Made by a program: the position numbers and the translations under genes
The notes under the pieces: model-generated
Databases searched by the model: none
What the model was told of the DNA's origin: nothing
Seen by the model: the letters and a program-made list of their open reading frames with translations, nothing else
Shown here: positions 12,700 to 24,830 of the stretch, piece by piece
Layout of the letters: each line of letters starts with the position of its first letter
Numbering within the stretch: the first letter of the stretch is position 1
Source: Delphinapterus leucas
Taxonomy: Eukaryota; Chordata; Mammalia; Artiodactyla; Monodontidae
DNA: 64,000 nt
Assembly (NCBI RefSeq): GCF_002288925.2
Contig: NW_022098076.1
Location: forward strand, 79,548,216-79,612,215
Reading direction: 5' to 3'

Positions 12700-13262
12700 G
12701 TTCCCCTCAAGTCAAATTCAATCTGACAGTGGGAAGGCTAAAATAAAAATGAAGACAACAACAAATGGTGAAAATGCAGAAAAATTGGAACCTACCTACA
12801 TGCATTGCTGATGGGAATGTAAAATAATACAGCTGCTTATACACGATTATTCTTAGCAGCATTATGCATAATAACCAAAAAGTGGAAACAGCCCAAATGT
12901 CCATTGACTGATGAAGAGATAAACAAGGTGGTGGTATATCCATACAAGGGAATATTACTCATCTATGAAAAGAAATGAAGTACTAATATATGCTACAATA
13001 CAAACATTGAAAATATTTTGCTACATGAAAGAAGCCAAACACAAAAGGCCACATATTGTTTGATTCCATTTTTATTAAATGTCTGGAATAGGCAAATCCA
13101 TAGAGATGATAAGTAAATCAGTGATTGCCAGAGGATTGGAAGAACGAGGTTTGGTATGGGTTTATTTTTAAAGTGATGAAAATGTCCTAAAATTAAATCA
13201 TTGTAATGGTTGCACAACTGTGTGAATATAGTAAAACCCCACCGAACTGTGCAATACATACA
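12700..13262 (+). mobile_element. Old L1 3-prime end (L1M-like)
   Basis: It begins in the end of ORF2 (cattgctgatgggaatgtaa; gcccaaatgtccattgactg; gggaatattactcatctatg) and runs through a 3-prime UTR (gattgccagaggattggaag; ggttgcacaactgtgtgaat; ccccaccgaactgtgcaata). It ends in a CATA-rich tail. It is far more diverged from consensus than the L1s at 34-42 kb, so it predates cetaceans. Confidence 0.8.
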
Positions 13263-13274
13263 TACACACATACA

Positions 13275-13395
13275 ATTTCCATTTGAAGCATACTTATTAA
13301 GGGCCTACCATGTACTGTCTTTTGTTATATGATGGAGATACAGACACAAACAACATAGTTGTGGTTCCTGCCCTCATGGGCAGTCTTAAAAGGAA
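13275..13395 (-). repeat. L2 3-prime end, minus strand
   Basis: The phrases ttattaagggcctaccatgt, gatggagatacagacacaaa and cctgccctcatgggcagtct are the reverse complement of the L2 tail (agctccatgagggcaggg ... ctcaataaatatttg). Confidence 0.6.
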
Positions 13396-13882
13396 GGTGT
13401 GTTTGGTGTACCAAAGAAGAATATAAGGAATAATGGCAACAAAGCAAAGCAGTTGCTTTGGTTAAGAGACATTTATTAGGATTTCCTTTAGAAACAAACC
13501 AAAAGTCTGTATCAGGCATTGTGTTATCTCTATTGTTTTATCTAATATCCAAGAGAGAAAACCCAATGAAAGGTGTATTAATGAGTGGGTTGCAACACAG
13601 GAAACTGAGGCTCAATGCTCCAGGACTCACTGAAGTATCATGACTTCATGTTGTAGATTCTCTCCCTGAGGACACTGACTCCCATCCCCAGCGGTGGCAC
13701 TGCCCGCGTGAGAAATGGACAACTCCTGGCATGCTGGAAAAATCCGCTAGCAGAAAATGGTCAGTGTGTACCGGAACTGTCTACTGTGGCTGTAAATGAA
13801 CTTAGAAATGGGCCAAGGGAATATGGGACAGGTATTAACAATGACTGTTATAGAAAACATCCATCAAAAATCTGTGTATACT
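13396..13882. other. Unassigned sequence
   Basis: Nothing recognised. A MIR-like phrase ggaaactgaggctcaatgct near 13600 hints at a small MIR remnant on the minus strand. Confidence 0.4.
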
Positions 13883-14085
13883 TATCATTAGAGAAATGCA
13901 AATCAAAACTACAATGAGGTATCACCTCACACCGGTCAGAATGGCCATCATCAAAAAATCTGCAAACAATAAATTCTGGAGAGCGTGTGGAGAAAAGGGA
14001 ACCCTCTTGCACTGTTGGTGGGAATGTAAATTGATACAGCCACTATGGAGAACATTATGGAGGTTCCTTAAAAAACTAAAAATAG
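13883..14085 (+). mobile_element. L1 ORF2 3-prime fragment, left half
   Basis: Encodes the end of L1 ORF2 from the [19 protein letters not shown] segment, including part of the C-terminal Cys-rich region. It lacks everything upstream (5-prime truncation). It is interrupted at 14085 by the SINE at 14086 and continues at 14315. Compared with the copies at 39.6 kb and 41.4 kb it is only moderately diverged. Confidence 0.92.
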
Positions 14086-14314
14086 GGCTTCCCTGGTGAT
14101 GCAGTGGTTGAGAGTTCGCCTGCCAATGCAGGGGACACGGGTTCGTGCCCCGGTCCGGGACGATCCCACATGCCGCAGAGCAGCTGGACCCGTGAGCCAT
14201 GGCCACTGAGCCTGCACGTCTGGAGCCTGTGCTCCGCAACGGGAGAGGCCACAACAGTGAGAGGCCTGCGTACCGCAAAAAAGAAAAACAAAAAACCAAA
14301 AACAAACAAACAAA
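14086..14314 (+). mobile_element. CHR-type SINE nested in L1
   Basis: Starts ggcttccctggtgatgcagt, then a B-box-like ggttcgtgccc and the same body as the copy at 5477. It ends in an A-rich tail (14277-14314) with AAAC interruptions. The target duplication aaaaaactaaaaatag at 14070-14085 and 14315-14330 is L1 sequence, so this SINE landed in the pre-existing L1. Confidence 0.95.
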
Positions 14315-14648
14315 AAAAAACTAAAAATAGAACGACCATATGACGCAGCAATCCCACTACTGGGCATATACCCTGAGAAAACCATAATTCAAAAAGAGTC
14401 ATGTGCCACAATGTTCACTGCAGCTCTATTTACAATAGCCAGGACATGGAAGCAACCTAAGTGTCCATCAACAGATGAATGGATAAAGAAGATGTGGCAC
14501 ATATATACGATGGAATATTACTCAGCCATAAAAAGAAATGAAATTGAGGTATTTGTAGTGAGGTGGATGGACCTAGAGTCTGTCATACTGAGTGAAGTAA
14601 GTCAGAAAAAAACAAATACCGTATGCTAACACATATATATGGAATCTA
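14315..14648 (+). mobile_element. L1 ORF2 3-prime fragment, right half
   Basis: Continues the frame of the left half ([20 protein letters not shown] segment) to the HIYGI end of ORF2 near 14640. The usual 3-prime UTR that should follow ggaatcta is absent. The sequence passes directly into SINE body at about 14650. Confidence 0.92.
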
Positions 14649-14649
14649 T

Positions 14650-14939
14650 ACGTTTGAGCCCTGGTCTGGGAAGATCCCACATGCTGCGGAGCAACTAAGC
14701 CCGTGCGCCACAACTACTGAGCCTGTGCTCTAGAGCCTACGGGCCACAACTACTGAGCCCGAGTCCCACAACTACTGAAGCCAGCATGCCTAGAGCCTGT
14801 GCTCTGCAACAAGCGAAGTCACCACAATGAGAAGCCCACACACCACAACAAGAGTAGCCCCCGCTCGGCACAAATAGAGGAAGTCCATGCACAGTAACAA
14901 AGACCCAACACAGCCAAAATTTAATTAATTAAAAAAAAG
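14650..14939 (+). mobile_element. CHR-type SINE (long form), 5-prime truncated
   Basis: Begins at the B-box region (cgtttgagccctggtctggg) and runs through the repeated acaactactgagcc units to an AATTAATTAAAAAAAA tail. The first ~50 bp of tRNA-derived head are missing. It abuts the L1 ORF2 end with no spacer, suggesting a chimeric retrotransposition product. Confidence 0.88.
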
Positions 14940-15529
14940 TTCTTGTGGACAAAAATTGCTTGTTTCTTACCTGCGGTTTGCCTACAGAAACCCAGGAAAT
15001 ATTCAGTATAGAGTAGTAAGTTTTGACATTATCGGGCCAAACTACAGGAGAAAAGAAGAGCGATGAGCAATAACCAAGGCAATCCCAGAAGCCCTACAGT
15101 AGACCTGATGTTGTGAGCTGTCAGATTAATGGGATTCAGCCCAAATCTGAGTACTTACTATTTACTCAACATTGCTTCCAGCTATGGACAATCCTGAAGT
15201 TCAAAACAAATTTTTGATCATAAAGAGATCTTTGTGAAGACACAAAATGAATGTAAGATGGAATAGAAGGCAGGCTCACTCTTGTTAATTATAAACCCAT
15301 ATCTACTTTTCCACTTTGCAGTTTTGGAAACTGATTTGAGAAACATCAAGAGTGGATTAATCTCTCAGAAGTCTCAAGATGAATTATGCTGGCTTTTGTG
15401 TCTATAATTTTCATTTTCTATGCTTTATTGCTGACTAATTACTCTTCTGACAGTCACACTCTTTCCATCGGTATTAAGTGCGCTCAATACAGTGGCAGTG
15501 CGAACAAGGTTACACATTTGAGATTTGGG
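14940..15529. other. Unassigned sequence
   Basis: No gene, repeat or structured RNA recognised. Confidence 0.5.
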
Positions 15530-15730
15530 GTTAGACAGCCCAGATTTGAATCAAGTGATCTCCATGTCATCTTCAAGTGAGCTTGAGTATTACTACACCA
15601 CTCTGAGACTCTGTGACTATATTTAAAAGGCACAAATAAAGAAACTCATTAATAGAACTTTGGAATGATTACAGGATTGAGCACTTGTAAAGTACCTAGT
15701 CGTGCCTGTCAAATAAATAGAATAACTATG
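15530..15730 (+). repeat. MIR SINE
   Basis: Order: acagcccagatttgaatcaa, then ccactctgagactctgtgac, then ggattgagcacttgtaaagt and cctgtcaaataaatagaata, as in a plus-strand MIR from B box to the 3-prime end. Confidence 0.5.
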
Positions 15731-15861
15731 TCATTGACATTGCTGATGTTGTTTCAGTCCAATGTTGCTGCCTTGGAACCACAGACGTAGTCTTGTTTCC
15801 ATCATCTCTGAGTTCTTGGGGATGCCTCACATTAGTCTTCAAGTATTGACAACAGCAGAAT

Positions 15862-16248
15862 GTAGTCATCAGCTAGGATTACCATAACAAAATTCCATGG
15901 ACTGGGTGGCTTAAACAACAGAAAATTTATTTTCTCATAGTTCTGGAAGCTAGAAAGTCAGTGTCCAGCAGGGTTCAGTTTCTGGTGAGGCCTCTCTTCC
16001 TGGCTTTTAGATGGCCGCCTTCTCACTGTGTCCCAGCAAGGCCTTTTCTCTGTGTGCATGGTAGAAAGGAAGAGCTCTCTGCTACCTCTTATTATAAGGA
16101 CACTCATTCTATTGGATTAGGGTCCACTCTCATGACCTTGAATAACCCTATTTATTTCCATTGAGGCCGAATCTCCAAACATAGCCACATGGGGTTTAGA
16201 GCTTCAACATATGAATCTTGGAGGACACAAACATTCACCCCATAACAC
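15862..16248 (-). mobile_element. Solo MaLR LTR (MST/MLT1-like)
   Basis: Reverse complement of the MaLR LTR: taccataacaaaattccatg, actgggtggcttaaacaaca, catagttctggaagctagaa, ggtgaggcctctcttcctgg, ataaggacactcattctatt, caacatatgaatcttggagg and a final cccataaca. On the minus strand it starts tgttatggg and carries the aataaatt polyadenylation region. No internal retroviral sequence lies next to it, so it is a solo LTR of an ancient ERVL-MaLR element. No target duplication could be settled. Confidence 0.8.
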
Positions 16249-19200
16249 AGACTCTCAACAAAACTAGCTCCTTCATCCCCTCAGACTCTGAATTCATCTC
16301 TATTTGAAAGTCACTCTAGGACCTTAAAATTGCAAAAAATCAGCTAAAGGGAAACAGGATGCATCGGTGGATATGTTGATTGGCTTATTGAACAATCTAA
16401 ACTAAACGTTTTCCAAAATGGCAGACCCTGAACGCACAGAAGCCGTCTCAACTTTCTGAAAATGAAAACTCAGTTTTCAGCAATTGTGAGGAATTATTAT
16501 TATATTACACAGTTTCATAAGAAAATATTATCTTTTGTCAATGTTATCTAGGGTTATTAACAAATGTGTAAACGGCCAATGGTCTTCCTTCTTCAATACC
16601 ATCATTAACACACCTCAGCAGCAGCATTTTGCACTTTCCAATCTCTTCCTTCAGAAGATTTATAAGCATTTTATAAATATTGTCTCCTTTTTCTTGACAA
16701 CTTTCCTTACAGTCAAGCAAAGGATAGAAGAACTTGATCATGTAAATCTGAAGCACATCAAATGCAGCCAGCCTTCTCACTGGAGTAGGTCTTTCCTTAT
16801 GTTGAACCCCTGGGACAAAAGGACAATTTTTTTGATAGGAAAATGGTCTAAATGAAAAATGAAAGCAGCTAATTAACAAATTAATTAATGAGCAAATTAA
16901 TGAATAAAAATAAAAAGATATATGATGTGTCCACTGTGAATGTGATAAACATATTATGTCTATTTTATTTTAATTATTGATAACTATAGGACTGGAACCA
17001 TTTTCTGGGTCCTTTTTATTCTGCACCTCACAGACAAATTGTTTTCATTGAAGAGCTGGATTTTTGTGCCCAGGGTAAAAAGATATTTCTATGGTGCTTC
17101 TGAGAATCCATCAGCAAATCTTTAAAAAATATATGAGTCATATTTTACTTCATTTTTCTTCTTGAGAGCTAAGATTAAGGAAAACCTTAGGGAGTATACC
17201 TACTTAGTTATTGCTCTCATATTAGGAGCAGAGAAGAGTGGGGAATTGTCATATAGTGTTGGTTTTGCCATAAATGCTGTGTGCAGGAGTGGAAGAATTT
17301 TAATAAGAAAACTAAGAGATGTATTATATAGTATACAGATATCTAAGGACTGTTCAGGATAAAACATGAACTTTCATGTCTTGGAGAAGAGAAAGGAACT
17401 GCGGCAGTCAACCAGAGGCTGAGTTCCAGATTCCTGAGGGAGTACATTTACTCTATACTGTAATTAATGGTAACTTGCAGAGAATTTTTGGAAAAGAATG
17501 ACTTATGATTACTTGGGTACATCTTTGTGCCATTCAACCAAATGAACCTAAGGCAAAGTGTATACCAAGTTATTGTCTCAAACCATCTCTTTTGTCCTAT
17601 ATTGTTCCTGAGACCTAATATTTTTAAACGAGTGCTCCTGAAGTATTTATTCCAAGTTACAAAAGTGTAATCCTTGCTAAATGTAACCCAAGTGTCATGC
17701 TGGGCCATCCTGCCACTTAAAATCTATGTAAGATGATTTTCAACCACCATCTCACATCCTGTAGAAAATCCAATGTTCTCACTGTGAATATTTAGAAATT
17801 GTAGGGGTTTCTATTACTCCTTAGTCACCTTTGGTTCCAATTTCCAGCTTCCACTCAATTCTCTATATTTTGTTTCTGTGACTCTGCCTTTTCCCTTTTC
17901 TTGGTGGCTTCTCTTTACTGTACTCTTATCCTCTCAATACAAATACACTCCATCCAACTCATACAAGGCAGCTCTTAGAAATTTACTGGTGAAGAATGAA
18001 TAATGCTACAGAAATTTTCAGCAATTTAAAACTGGATATTACTCTTTTATTTAACAAGTCCTTTAATAATTGTTGTCAACTTGAGATTCAAATTTTTATA
18101 ACTTGACCCAGTGACCCCTACTTTTCTTTCCTACCCCATTATAACTACTCTACTCTCCACTGCTCTCTCTCCCTACCAATTCATTTCTTTGAAGAAAAGT
18201 TTTGCTGTCTTTATTGCCTTCTTCCAATCTGTTCCTAAACACCTAACCTTCCACTTACAGTTTATAAGGTACTTCCCTGAACAAATATAATTCCTTCCCT
18301 CAGCGGAAAAAAATTACCAGTTAGTAAAATATTTTATTAATTTCCCTGTATAAAGAAACTCTGAAAACCTAAGCTGTTTCAGACAAAATTGTGACCATCT
18401 CAGTGCAACCTCTCATTTTGCTGTGTAAGTGGAAAACATCCCAAGTCTCACCATCACCATTATGGCATTTTAATAACAGACAATCATATATTCTCATATC
18501 GTATTTCTTCAGCTAACAAAATAAAATGGAATAGCAATGCATTTTTTAAAATCTGATTTGGCCCAGCTTAGAAACAAGGGTAATTTCAAGCTGGACCTTT
18601 TGTGCTAAGTAAGAAGTGTCCTCAAGAGGCAAATGGCTCAGTTATGGTCACTAACATTCAACCAGTCCCTAGGCTCGGGAAGCCCAGGGGCATGGTGTGA
18701 AATTAAAAATAAAGAGTGACTATGTCTGTTCTGCATGATATGTAAAAATTTGGCATCATTTGTGGGCAGAGCTAGACTATGGAACAGCTAGAAAAATGTC
18801 AGTTCCGTGTATATTTAGATTTCACTATCTATGAGAATTGTTTGTCCTCGATAAGCTTGCGTGCGCATGTGTGTGTGTGTGCTTGCCAATGGTTACTCAC
18901 CAGATGCCAGAAGAATTAGAAGACCAGTCTGCAGCTCATGCTGGTGGTAGACATTTTTTTAATATTCACATTTTTTTAAATTAAACCTTTCAGTTAAAGA
19001 AATTAATATGTAATAAAAATAATTTTCAAAATTTAAGACAAAAGACTTTGGAGATCAAACTATATGAATCCCTCACTACTAGACAGTAGCAAGGCCAACT
19101 GCCTACCTACAATTCAAGTCAAAATATAACATAGTCACACACAAATTTTAAAACAAATACTTTCAATCTAATAGAGGAATTAGCAAATAAATTGCAGGGC

Positions 19201-21017
19201 TGAAATAACTTTTTTCAGGTTGAAGGAAATTAGAATATATTTAAAAATTTTTTGGTGGGAAACTCTTAAAGAGACAAAATTTAAATGTCCACACCCACCT
19301 GTACTGTGGGGTGAGACTCAGAGTATCAAAGATCATGAATCTGGTCCTCCTGGAGTCTCTTGGGCATTGTATTAAACATATTATTTCTAACTTGAGGAAA
19401 TAGACTGACAAGGGAGGAAATTCTGGAGTGAGACAAATCCTTGGTTAGTAAAAGTGTTTCCAAAGGATGGATGAAGTTAAGAGAGGCTTTCTTCCAGAGG
19501 AAAACAACCCTAATCACAGAGGGAGACAGAAAAACTAAGAACTGTGATGGACCCAGAGGTTGGCTTTGGTTTGGAAGGGCCTCAATCTCCCTCATATATT
19601 TTTCCCACCTGTATTTTCATTCCTTTCGACTTCCCCCACTAAACAGCGTATGAGAGAGCCCTAGAACCATCTGTGCATAGTGGAGCATGGGGAACAAAGA
19701 ACTAAGCACTAAGGGGAAGTGGGTTCTGCCCCAAATACCCACCCTCTCCTGGGCCCAAGAAGGAAGCTGCCCTCCACAGGGATACTGCCAGGAGTTCCAG
19801 GCTATGAAAGGCAGTGGATGGAACTGAGCAATGTCCCCTGCAGAGCTGGGAATCATGAGACAGAGCGTGAGATGTGGATGAGCAACTGCCAGGACATAAC
19901 TCAAGAAGGACAGGAGACCAAGCGCTCTGTACTCCAATATATACCAAGGGAGGTGGCCACTGAAAGGAGTGGAAACTTGTCTTACTCTTGCAGGAAGAAT
20001 GGAACAGAATCTGGCACTTCCAAGTGCATCGGCAATGTGAACTTGAGGGTAAAAGACGTTGCATTCTAGTAATGTTAAAGAAAATAGAAGAAATATTCTT
20101 TCTCTAATTCTGATCTACAGGCACATCCAATTCAGGGAAAGGAAATGTGAGCTCTTTAGAAGATGCCATTTTGAAGTTGAACTCTTGAAGATATTTTGGA
20201 AGTAAGTGCTAGCTACGATTTTAATAATATTAATTTCTCCCTGTAGTCAAGTGTTTTCCAATTTAAAAAGGACGAACATTTACAAAAATGAATCACTTTG
20301 GTTGATGTTTACGAAAAATTCACTGTACTGTTCTTATTTTCTCATTTCTTTGAGGACCGCTGGAAACTTTGCCATGAACCCTCAATAACGAGATCAAAGA
20401 TTTTTAAAGCTATAACTCTAGAAGAGCTAAACCTGTCTATGAGCTTTCATTAGGTGAGTTTTTGGGTATCCATGCCTCAGTAGAGAGCTATGCTTTGATA
20501 TCTGGGGTAAAGATCTTGATTTCAGTCTAGTATTCTTTTCTGTCACTTTCCCTCTCAAGTTTATAATAAACTTGGCTTGGATATTCCTGAGAAAAAAAAC
20601 AAAAACCGAATCGCTTTGGAAGGGTAGGGATACTGTAAAAGTAAAACTGATTACTTTTTTCACTGGAGAGCAGCCTGGGGAGACGTGCACTGCCTCGTGT
20701 CACCTGCTGTTCTTTTCTTGACTCCACATGTGAGTGGGCATCCAACACACTAATCCATATCAGACATTCCCCCTTTTGTCTCTTTAGACAGAACTTGGTT
20801 AACAGCTGAGTTTTAGACACTGGGTTCATGCCTTCAGTAATCAAAGCTTATTTCTGATTTCTCTGAAAAGGAAATAACCATAATGCTTTTGTTGAAAGTG
20901 ACATCATTGAACTATAATTATTTCTAGTACCAAGGGGTGCACGAGGAGGCATTTTGTAAAATCTGTACAGTAGAGGAGCAATTCATCAAGGATCCCAAGA
21001 CTTTGTTAGCATATTGT
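16249..21017. other. Long stretch without recognised features
   Basis: AT-rich, with no supported exon, repeat family or RNA gene. A frame from a GTG at 19719 to 20069 is open for 116 codons but shows no domain or homology that I recognise. Segments at 17840-18350 are pyrimidine-rich and could be very old LINE remnants. Confidence 0.45.
18859..18882. repeat. Alternating purine-pyrimidine tract
   Basis: A TGCGTGCGCA stretch followed by TG repeats: 24 bp of nearly unbroken purine-pyrimidine alternation, a sequence type able to adopt Z-DNA. Short. Confidence 0.8.
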
Positions 21018-21402
21018 GATGGCTAATTTTATGTGTCAATTTGTCTAGGCACCATACCCAGATATTTAGTCAGGCATTATTCTAGATGTTTCTGTGAAGG
21101 TATTTTTTTTGGATGAGATTAACACTTAAATCAGTAGACTTTGAGTAGAACAGATTACCGTCTGTGATGTGGATGGGCCTTATCCAATCAGTTGAAGACC
21201 TTAATAGAGAAAAACCTGACTTTCTAAGAAGAAAAGGAAATTCTTCCAGCAGACTGACTTCTGACTCAACTGCAAATCACCTTTTTCCTGGGCTTCAGCC
21301 TGTCAATTTATCCTGATGATTTTGGACTTGACAGCCTCCAAAATCGTGTGGCCAATTCTTTAAAATAAATCTCTCTCTCTCTCAGAATCCTGACTAATAC
21401 TG
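21018..21402 (+). mobile_element. Solo ERVL LTR (MLT2-like)
   Basis: Diagnostic order of the MLT2-type LTR: tgatggctaattttatgtgt near the start, gatgagattaacacttaaat, cagtagactttgagtagaac, gatgtggatgggccttatcc, aatcagttgaagaccttaat, gattttggacttgacagcct, ttctttaaaataaatctctc (polyadenylation signal) and cctgactaatac at the end. The CT repeat before the end is part of the LTR. No internal viral region is attached. Assigned from memory. Confidence 0.8.
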
Positions 21403-21617
21403 ATATTAAGTATATCCCACACCATGCTTATTTTGAATTTGTGGAGAAAGGATGTACCACTGTACATCTGTACCAGTTATAACTGCAACAGTTTTTCCAA
21501 ATACCTTATTTCTGAATATCCTTGAAAGAAGATAGAAATCTTCACCCCTTCCTTGAGCCACACAATCAGGAGAGAATCCCTTGAACAAAACCAAAAGTCA
21601 TTGTATACGTAGTATCA

Positions 21618-21819
21618 ATAGTGTATATATGTCAATCCCAATCTCCCAATTCTTCCCACCACCACCCCTTCCCCTTGGTATCCATACGTTTGTTCTCTAT
21701 GCCTGTGTCTCTATTTCTGCCTTGCAAATAAGATCATCTATACTGTTTTTCTAGATGTCACATATATGCGTTAAATGTGATATTTGTTTTTCTCTTTCTG
21801 ACTTACTTCACTCTGTATG
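21618..21819 (-). mobile_element. L1 3-prime end, inverted 5-prime half
   Basis: Reverse complement of the end of L1 ORF2 and early 3-prime UTR: gtcaatcccaatctcccaat at the left, gacttacttcactctgtatg at the right. It joins head-to-head to the plus-strand half at 21820. In L1 coordinates the two halves are contiguous, the signature of twin-primed (5-prime inverted) insertion. Confidence 0.9.
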
Positions 21820-22025
21820 ACTATGTATAAAATAGACAACTAATGAGAACATACTGTATAGCACAGGGAACTCTACTTAATGCACTTTGGTGACCTAAAT
21901 GGGAAGAAATCCAAAAAAGAGGGGACATATGTGTATGTATAGCTGATTCATTTTGCTGTACGGTAGAAACTAACACAACATTGTAAAGCAACTATACTCC
22001 AATAAAACTTAATTTAAAAAAAAAT
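21820..22025 (+). mobile_element. L1 3-prime UTR, direct half of inverted insertion
   Basis: Continues in plus orientation from ctatgtataaaatagacaac through tagcacagggaactctactt and gctgattcattttgctgta to ctccaataaaact and an A-rich tail. This UTR type is shared with the element ending at 34111. No convincing target duplication was found by eye. Confidence 0.9.
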
Positions 22026-24049
22026 AAATTCAGAGGTAAGTATTCAAACATTCAAAGAAAAACACTAAATGTCACATTTGTGCTCAAGAAACTTCACATA
22101 ATTAGATGAGAATTCAATAATAGTAATAAACCTGCTGCAGGATGAGGGAAGAGATCTGACAGAAAATAACACAGACAAGGCTGGTGACACATTAACCACA
22201 GTCTACATGGAATGGGGGAGGGACACTGCAGACAGAGTGGATTCCACAGCGTTTGTAACAGTACGATGTCAAGAAAGTTTTGAGTTGCTCATCCCACCAC
22301 AGTTATTTTACTGCCAATAAATTACAGAAACCCCAGAAGCATCACATTCGAACCATAAAAATAAAGGAGAAATCTCTTAGCTTCAGAACTCCATCCACAT
22401 GGAAATCCCAATGGCTTAGCTCAAAAGCCAGAAGCATTTGAAAGGACTACCATCTATCTATTAATCATGGATCTTTCTACCAACTTTTTCAGACTGAAGA
22501 ATTTTACTGATATGTAAAAAATTCAGAAGAAGCACTAGAATTGCTTTTAATAGGATTTCTTATAAAAAGAATACAATTTATAATACAAACTGAATTAGGA
22601 GTTATTTTTCTCAAAAGCATTGATTTCTAGATACTTTGGCTAATGTATTTCTATGGATGTCATTGAAACTATTCACCAAAATGTACAAAATAACTGAGTT
22701 AAAACAGAATTTTAAAAATACATATTTCAAGAATTCAAATGTCTAAGTAGGTAGCTCCTACCATGAATATTTATTTATTTACAAATTATATACTTGTGAT
22801 ACCTAAAATGTGTCATGAGCATTATAAACCAAATATAAAAGTAGAAAATTTTAGAGGATAAAATCAAAATGCATTTTTAAAGATCTAGTATTTTCTTTCT
22901 TCATTCCAGTAGATGGTCTTGTGCAGACCCTACCCTGGGGGACAAATGTCATGAAGAACACCTCTTCAATTTCTGGCTGTCTGAGCCCCTATATAATATT
23001 AATGTACTGGAAATATACAAGTGATAACCTTATTTTAGTTTGCTAAGTACAAATCAATCCAATGTGGTCTAAGATACCTTTATAAAAATTATCTTAGAAA
23101 TCCCTTTTTAATAGGTATATGAAAAAAATCTCTGACTTTTCTCCCTTATATGTTTCCAGGTAAAGTGCTTCTCTCAAGCCCTCAAGAAGCCACTTCAATA
23201 CTTCCTCAGAATATAGTTCCATATCTTTCCATTCAGAACACTTACCTTTGCTATTTTTTGATGGCATATTGTGTTCTACTTTTGTAGATTTATTTTGTTT
23301 TCATTCTGTCTCCTTCAGTACAAATTTATATTTTCAAGGGCAGGCACAATGTCTTCTGTGCCTCTCTCACTCTCCTGCATGCAGTGAATAATCCTTAGAG
23401 TCATGTAGTATTTACTTGGTTTTTCACGGAAGAAGAATAATTCATGATCTCACTCTGGTCAGAGAAAGCAAAATAACTTCAGTGTTGTCAAACAAATCAT
23501 GGTGGCCTTTACTTGGAACGCATTCTCTTGAAAGGCCAACTTGCTACAAATATATGCTATGGACCAGCTGAACAATGAAGTGAACAAGGGTTCGTGACAC
23601 AATGTTCCACAAATTTTGCCAACCACATCCCATCCCCTCTGCGGGGTAGGAAAAGGACAGCAAGTTTCAAATGCAAGCAGCCCAGGGAAGAGCAGAGTGT
23701 ACCCTCAGTACTGGGCTCTTCGAACTTGGGGATGCACTTGGTCACCATTTCCTAAATGGAAGGTCAGACCTCAGAACCTTCCTTATGCAAAGGACTGTGA
23801 AGGTCTGAAGATCTTCCTGGTCCACAGAATGACATTCAGGATATTCAGAACAAAAAAATCAGGACTAAATAAAGTTTTATGAAATCATTGTGGGTCATTT
23901 CTTCAATAAAATAATAGGCTGTTTACTGTAAAAGATGAAGTATGTGAAAAAAAAATGTATTACACCACACAGGACCATGAAATGTATTTAGTTTCAACAG
24001 AAGCAGAGTATCTCAGAGCCGGAATAAAATTTCTCTACCCAACCATTTC
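22026..24049. other. Unassigned AT-rich sequence
   Basis: No gene or clear repeat. A stretch at 23320-23420 (caagggcaggcacaatgtct) resembles an L2 tail but is too degraded to place firmly. Confidence 0.45.
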
Positions 24050-24165
24050 GTTTATTTCTAACCCTTTTATTTTATAGATGAGGATGCTGAGGGTGAAACA
24101 ACTTTTCTGAGACACATAGATAGCTAGTGGGAGAGTCAGAATTAGACTCAGGGCAGAAAAACATA
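24050..24165 (-). repeat. MIR SINE core
   Basis: Phrases ttttattttatagatgagga, tgctgagggtgaaacaactt and agatagctagtgggagagtc match the reverse-complement MIR core. Confidence 0.75.
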
Positions 24166-24309
24166 GAGACAACACCAAGAACTAATTCATTATATATATA
24201 GACCTTAGGTTTTAAAAGCATATCAGTGTTAAATTGCTAGGGGAAAAAATAAATGACCAAAAGGAATGTGTCAATTTTCCAAGTCATTTCAAGACCTAGA
24301 CTCATATTT

Positions 24310-24830
24310 CAATTTTTTTTTTAATTACAATTATATTTGAGGTAACAAGTTACACCAGGACAGAATTACATTAAAAACATCTAACCCCAGGAGTAGTCTC
24401 TATAAATAGCTACACGTGTATCATTTCAAATAGTTTTCTATTAGCTTAATACACATATTTGTATGATACATCTATACATTTATAAGTACATGAAAAAATA
24501 TATTTTTGTCTCAAAATGGCTACATACTAAGAATACTGCTCAGTAATTAGCGTTTTTCACCTAACAATAAATCATAGACAATTTCCCATAGCAGCAGGCT
24601 TAGATCTGCTTTGTTCTTTTTAATGGCAATATTATATTTCATGGTATGTAGAGACTGTTATTTATTCTCCTACGGAGAGAAAAGTGGGTCATTTCCACTA
24701 AGATATTCTTAGATGAAATGCTGACTTAAACATACGAACCTCACTACTTTTATTGTGATGGGATTTCTTCAGGTCAGATATCTAAAAGTGGAATTTCTGG
24801 GACTTCTGTTTGAGAATCATTTTAACAGGA
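24310..24830 (-). mobile_element. Old L1 fragment (L1M-like), minus strand
   Basis: Begins with a T run (24310-24320), as expected for a minus-strand poly(A). It continues with gttctttttaatggcaatat, tatttcatggtatgtagaga, and near the right end atatctaaaagtggaatttc tggg. This is the reverse complement of the old L1 3-prime region (camouflaged imitation of gaagtggaattgctgggtca). Strongly diverged. Confidence 0.5.

Noticed and set aside
19719..20069. 116-codon plus-strand frame
   Set aside because: It begins at GTG rather than ATG, shows no domain, and has no splice or polyadenylation context.
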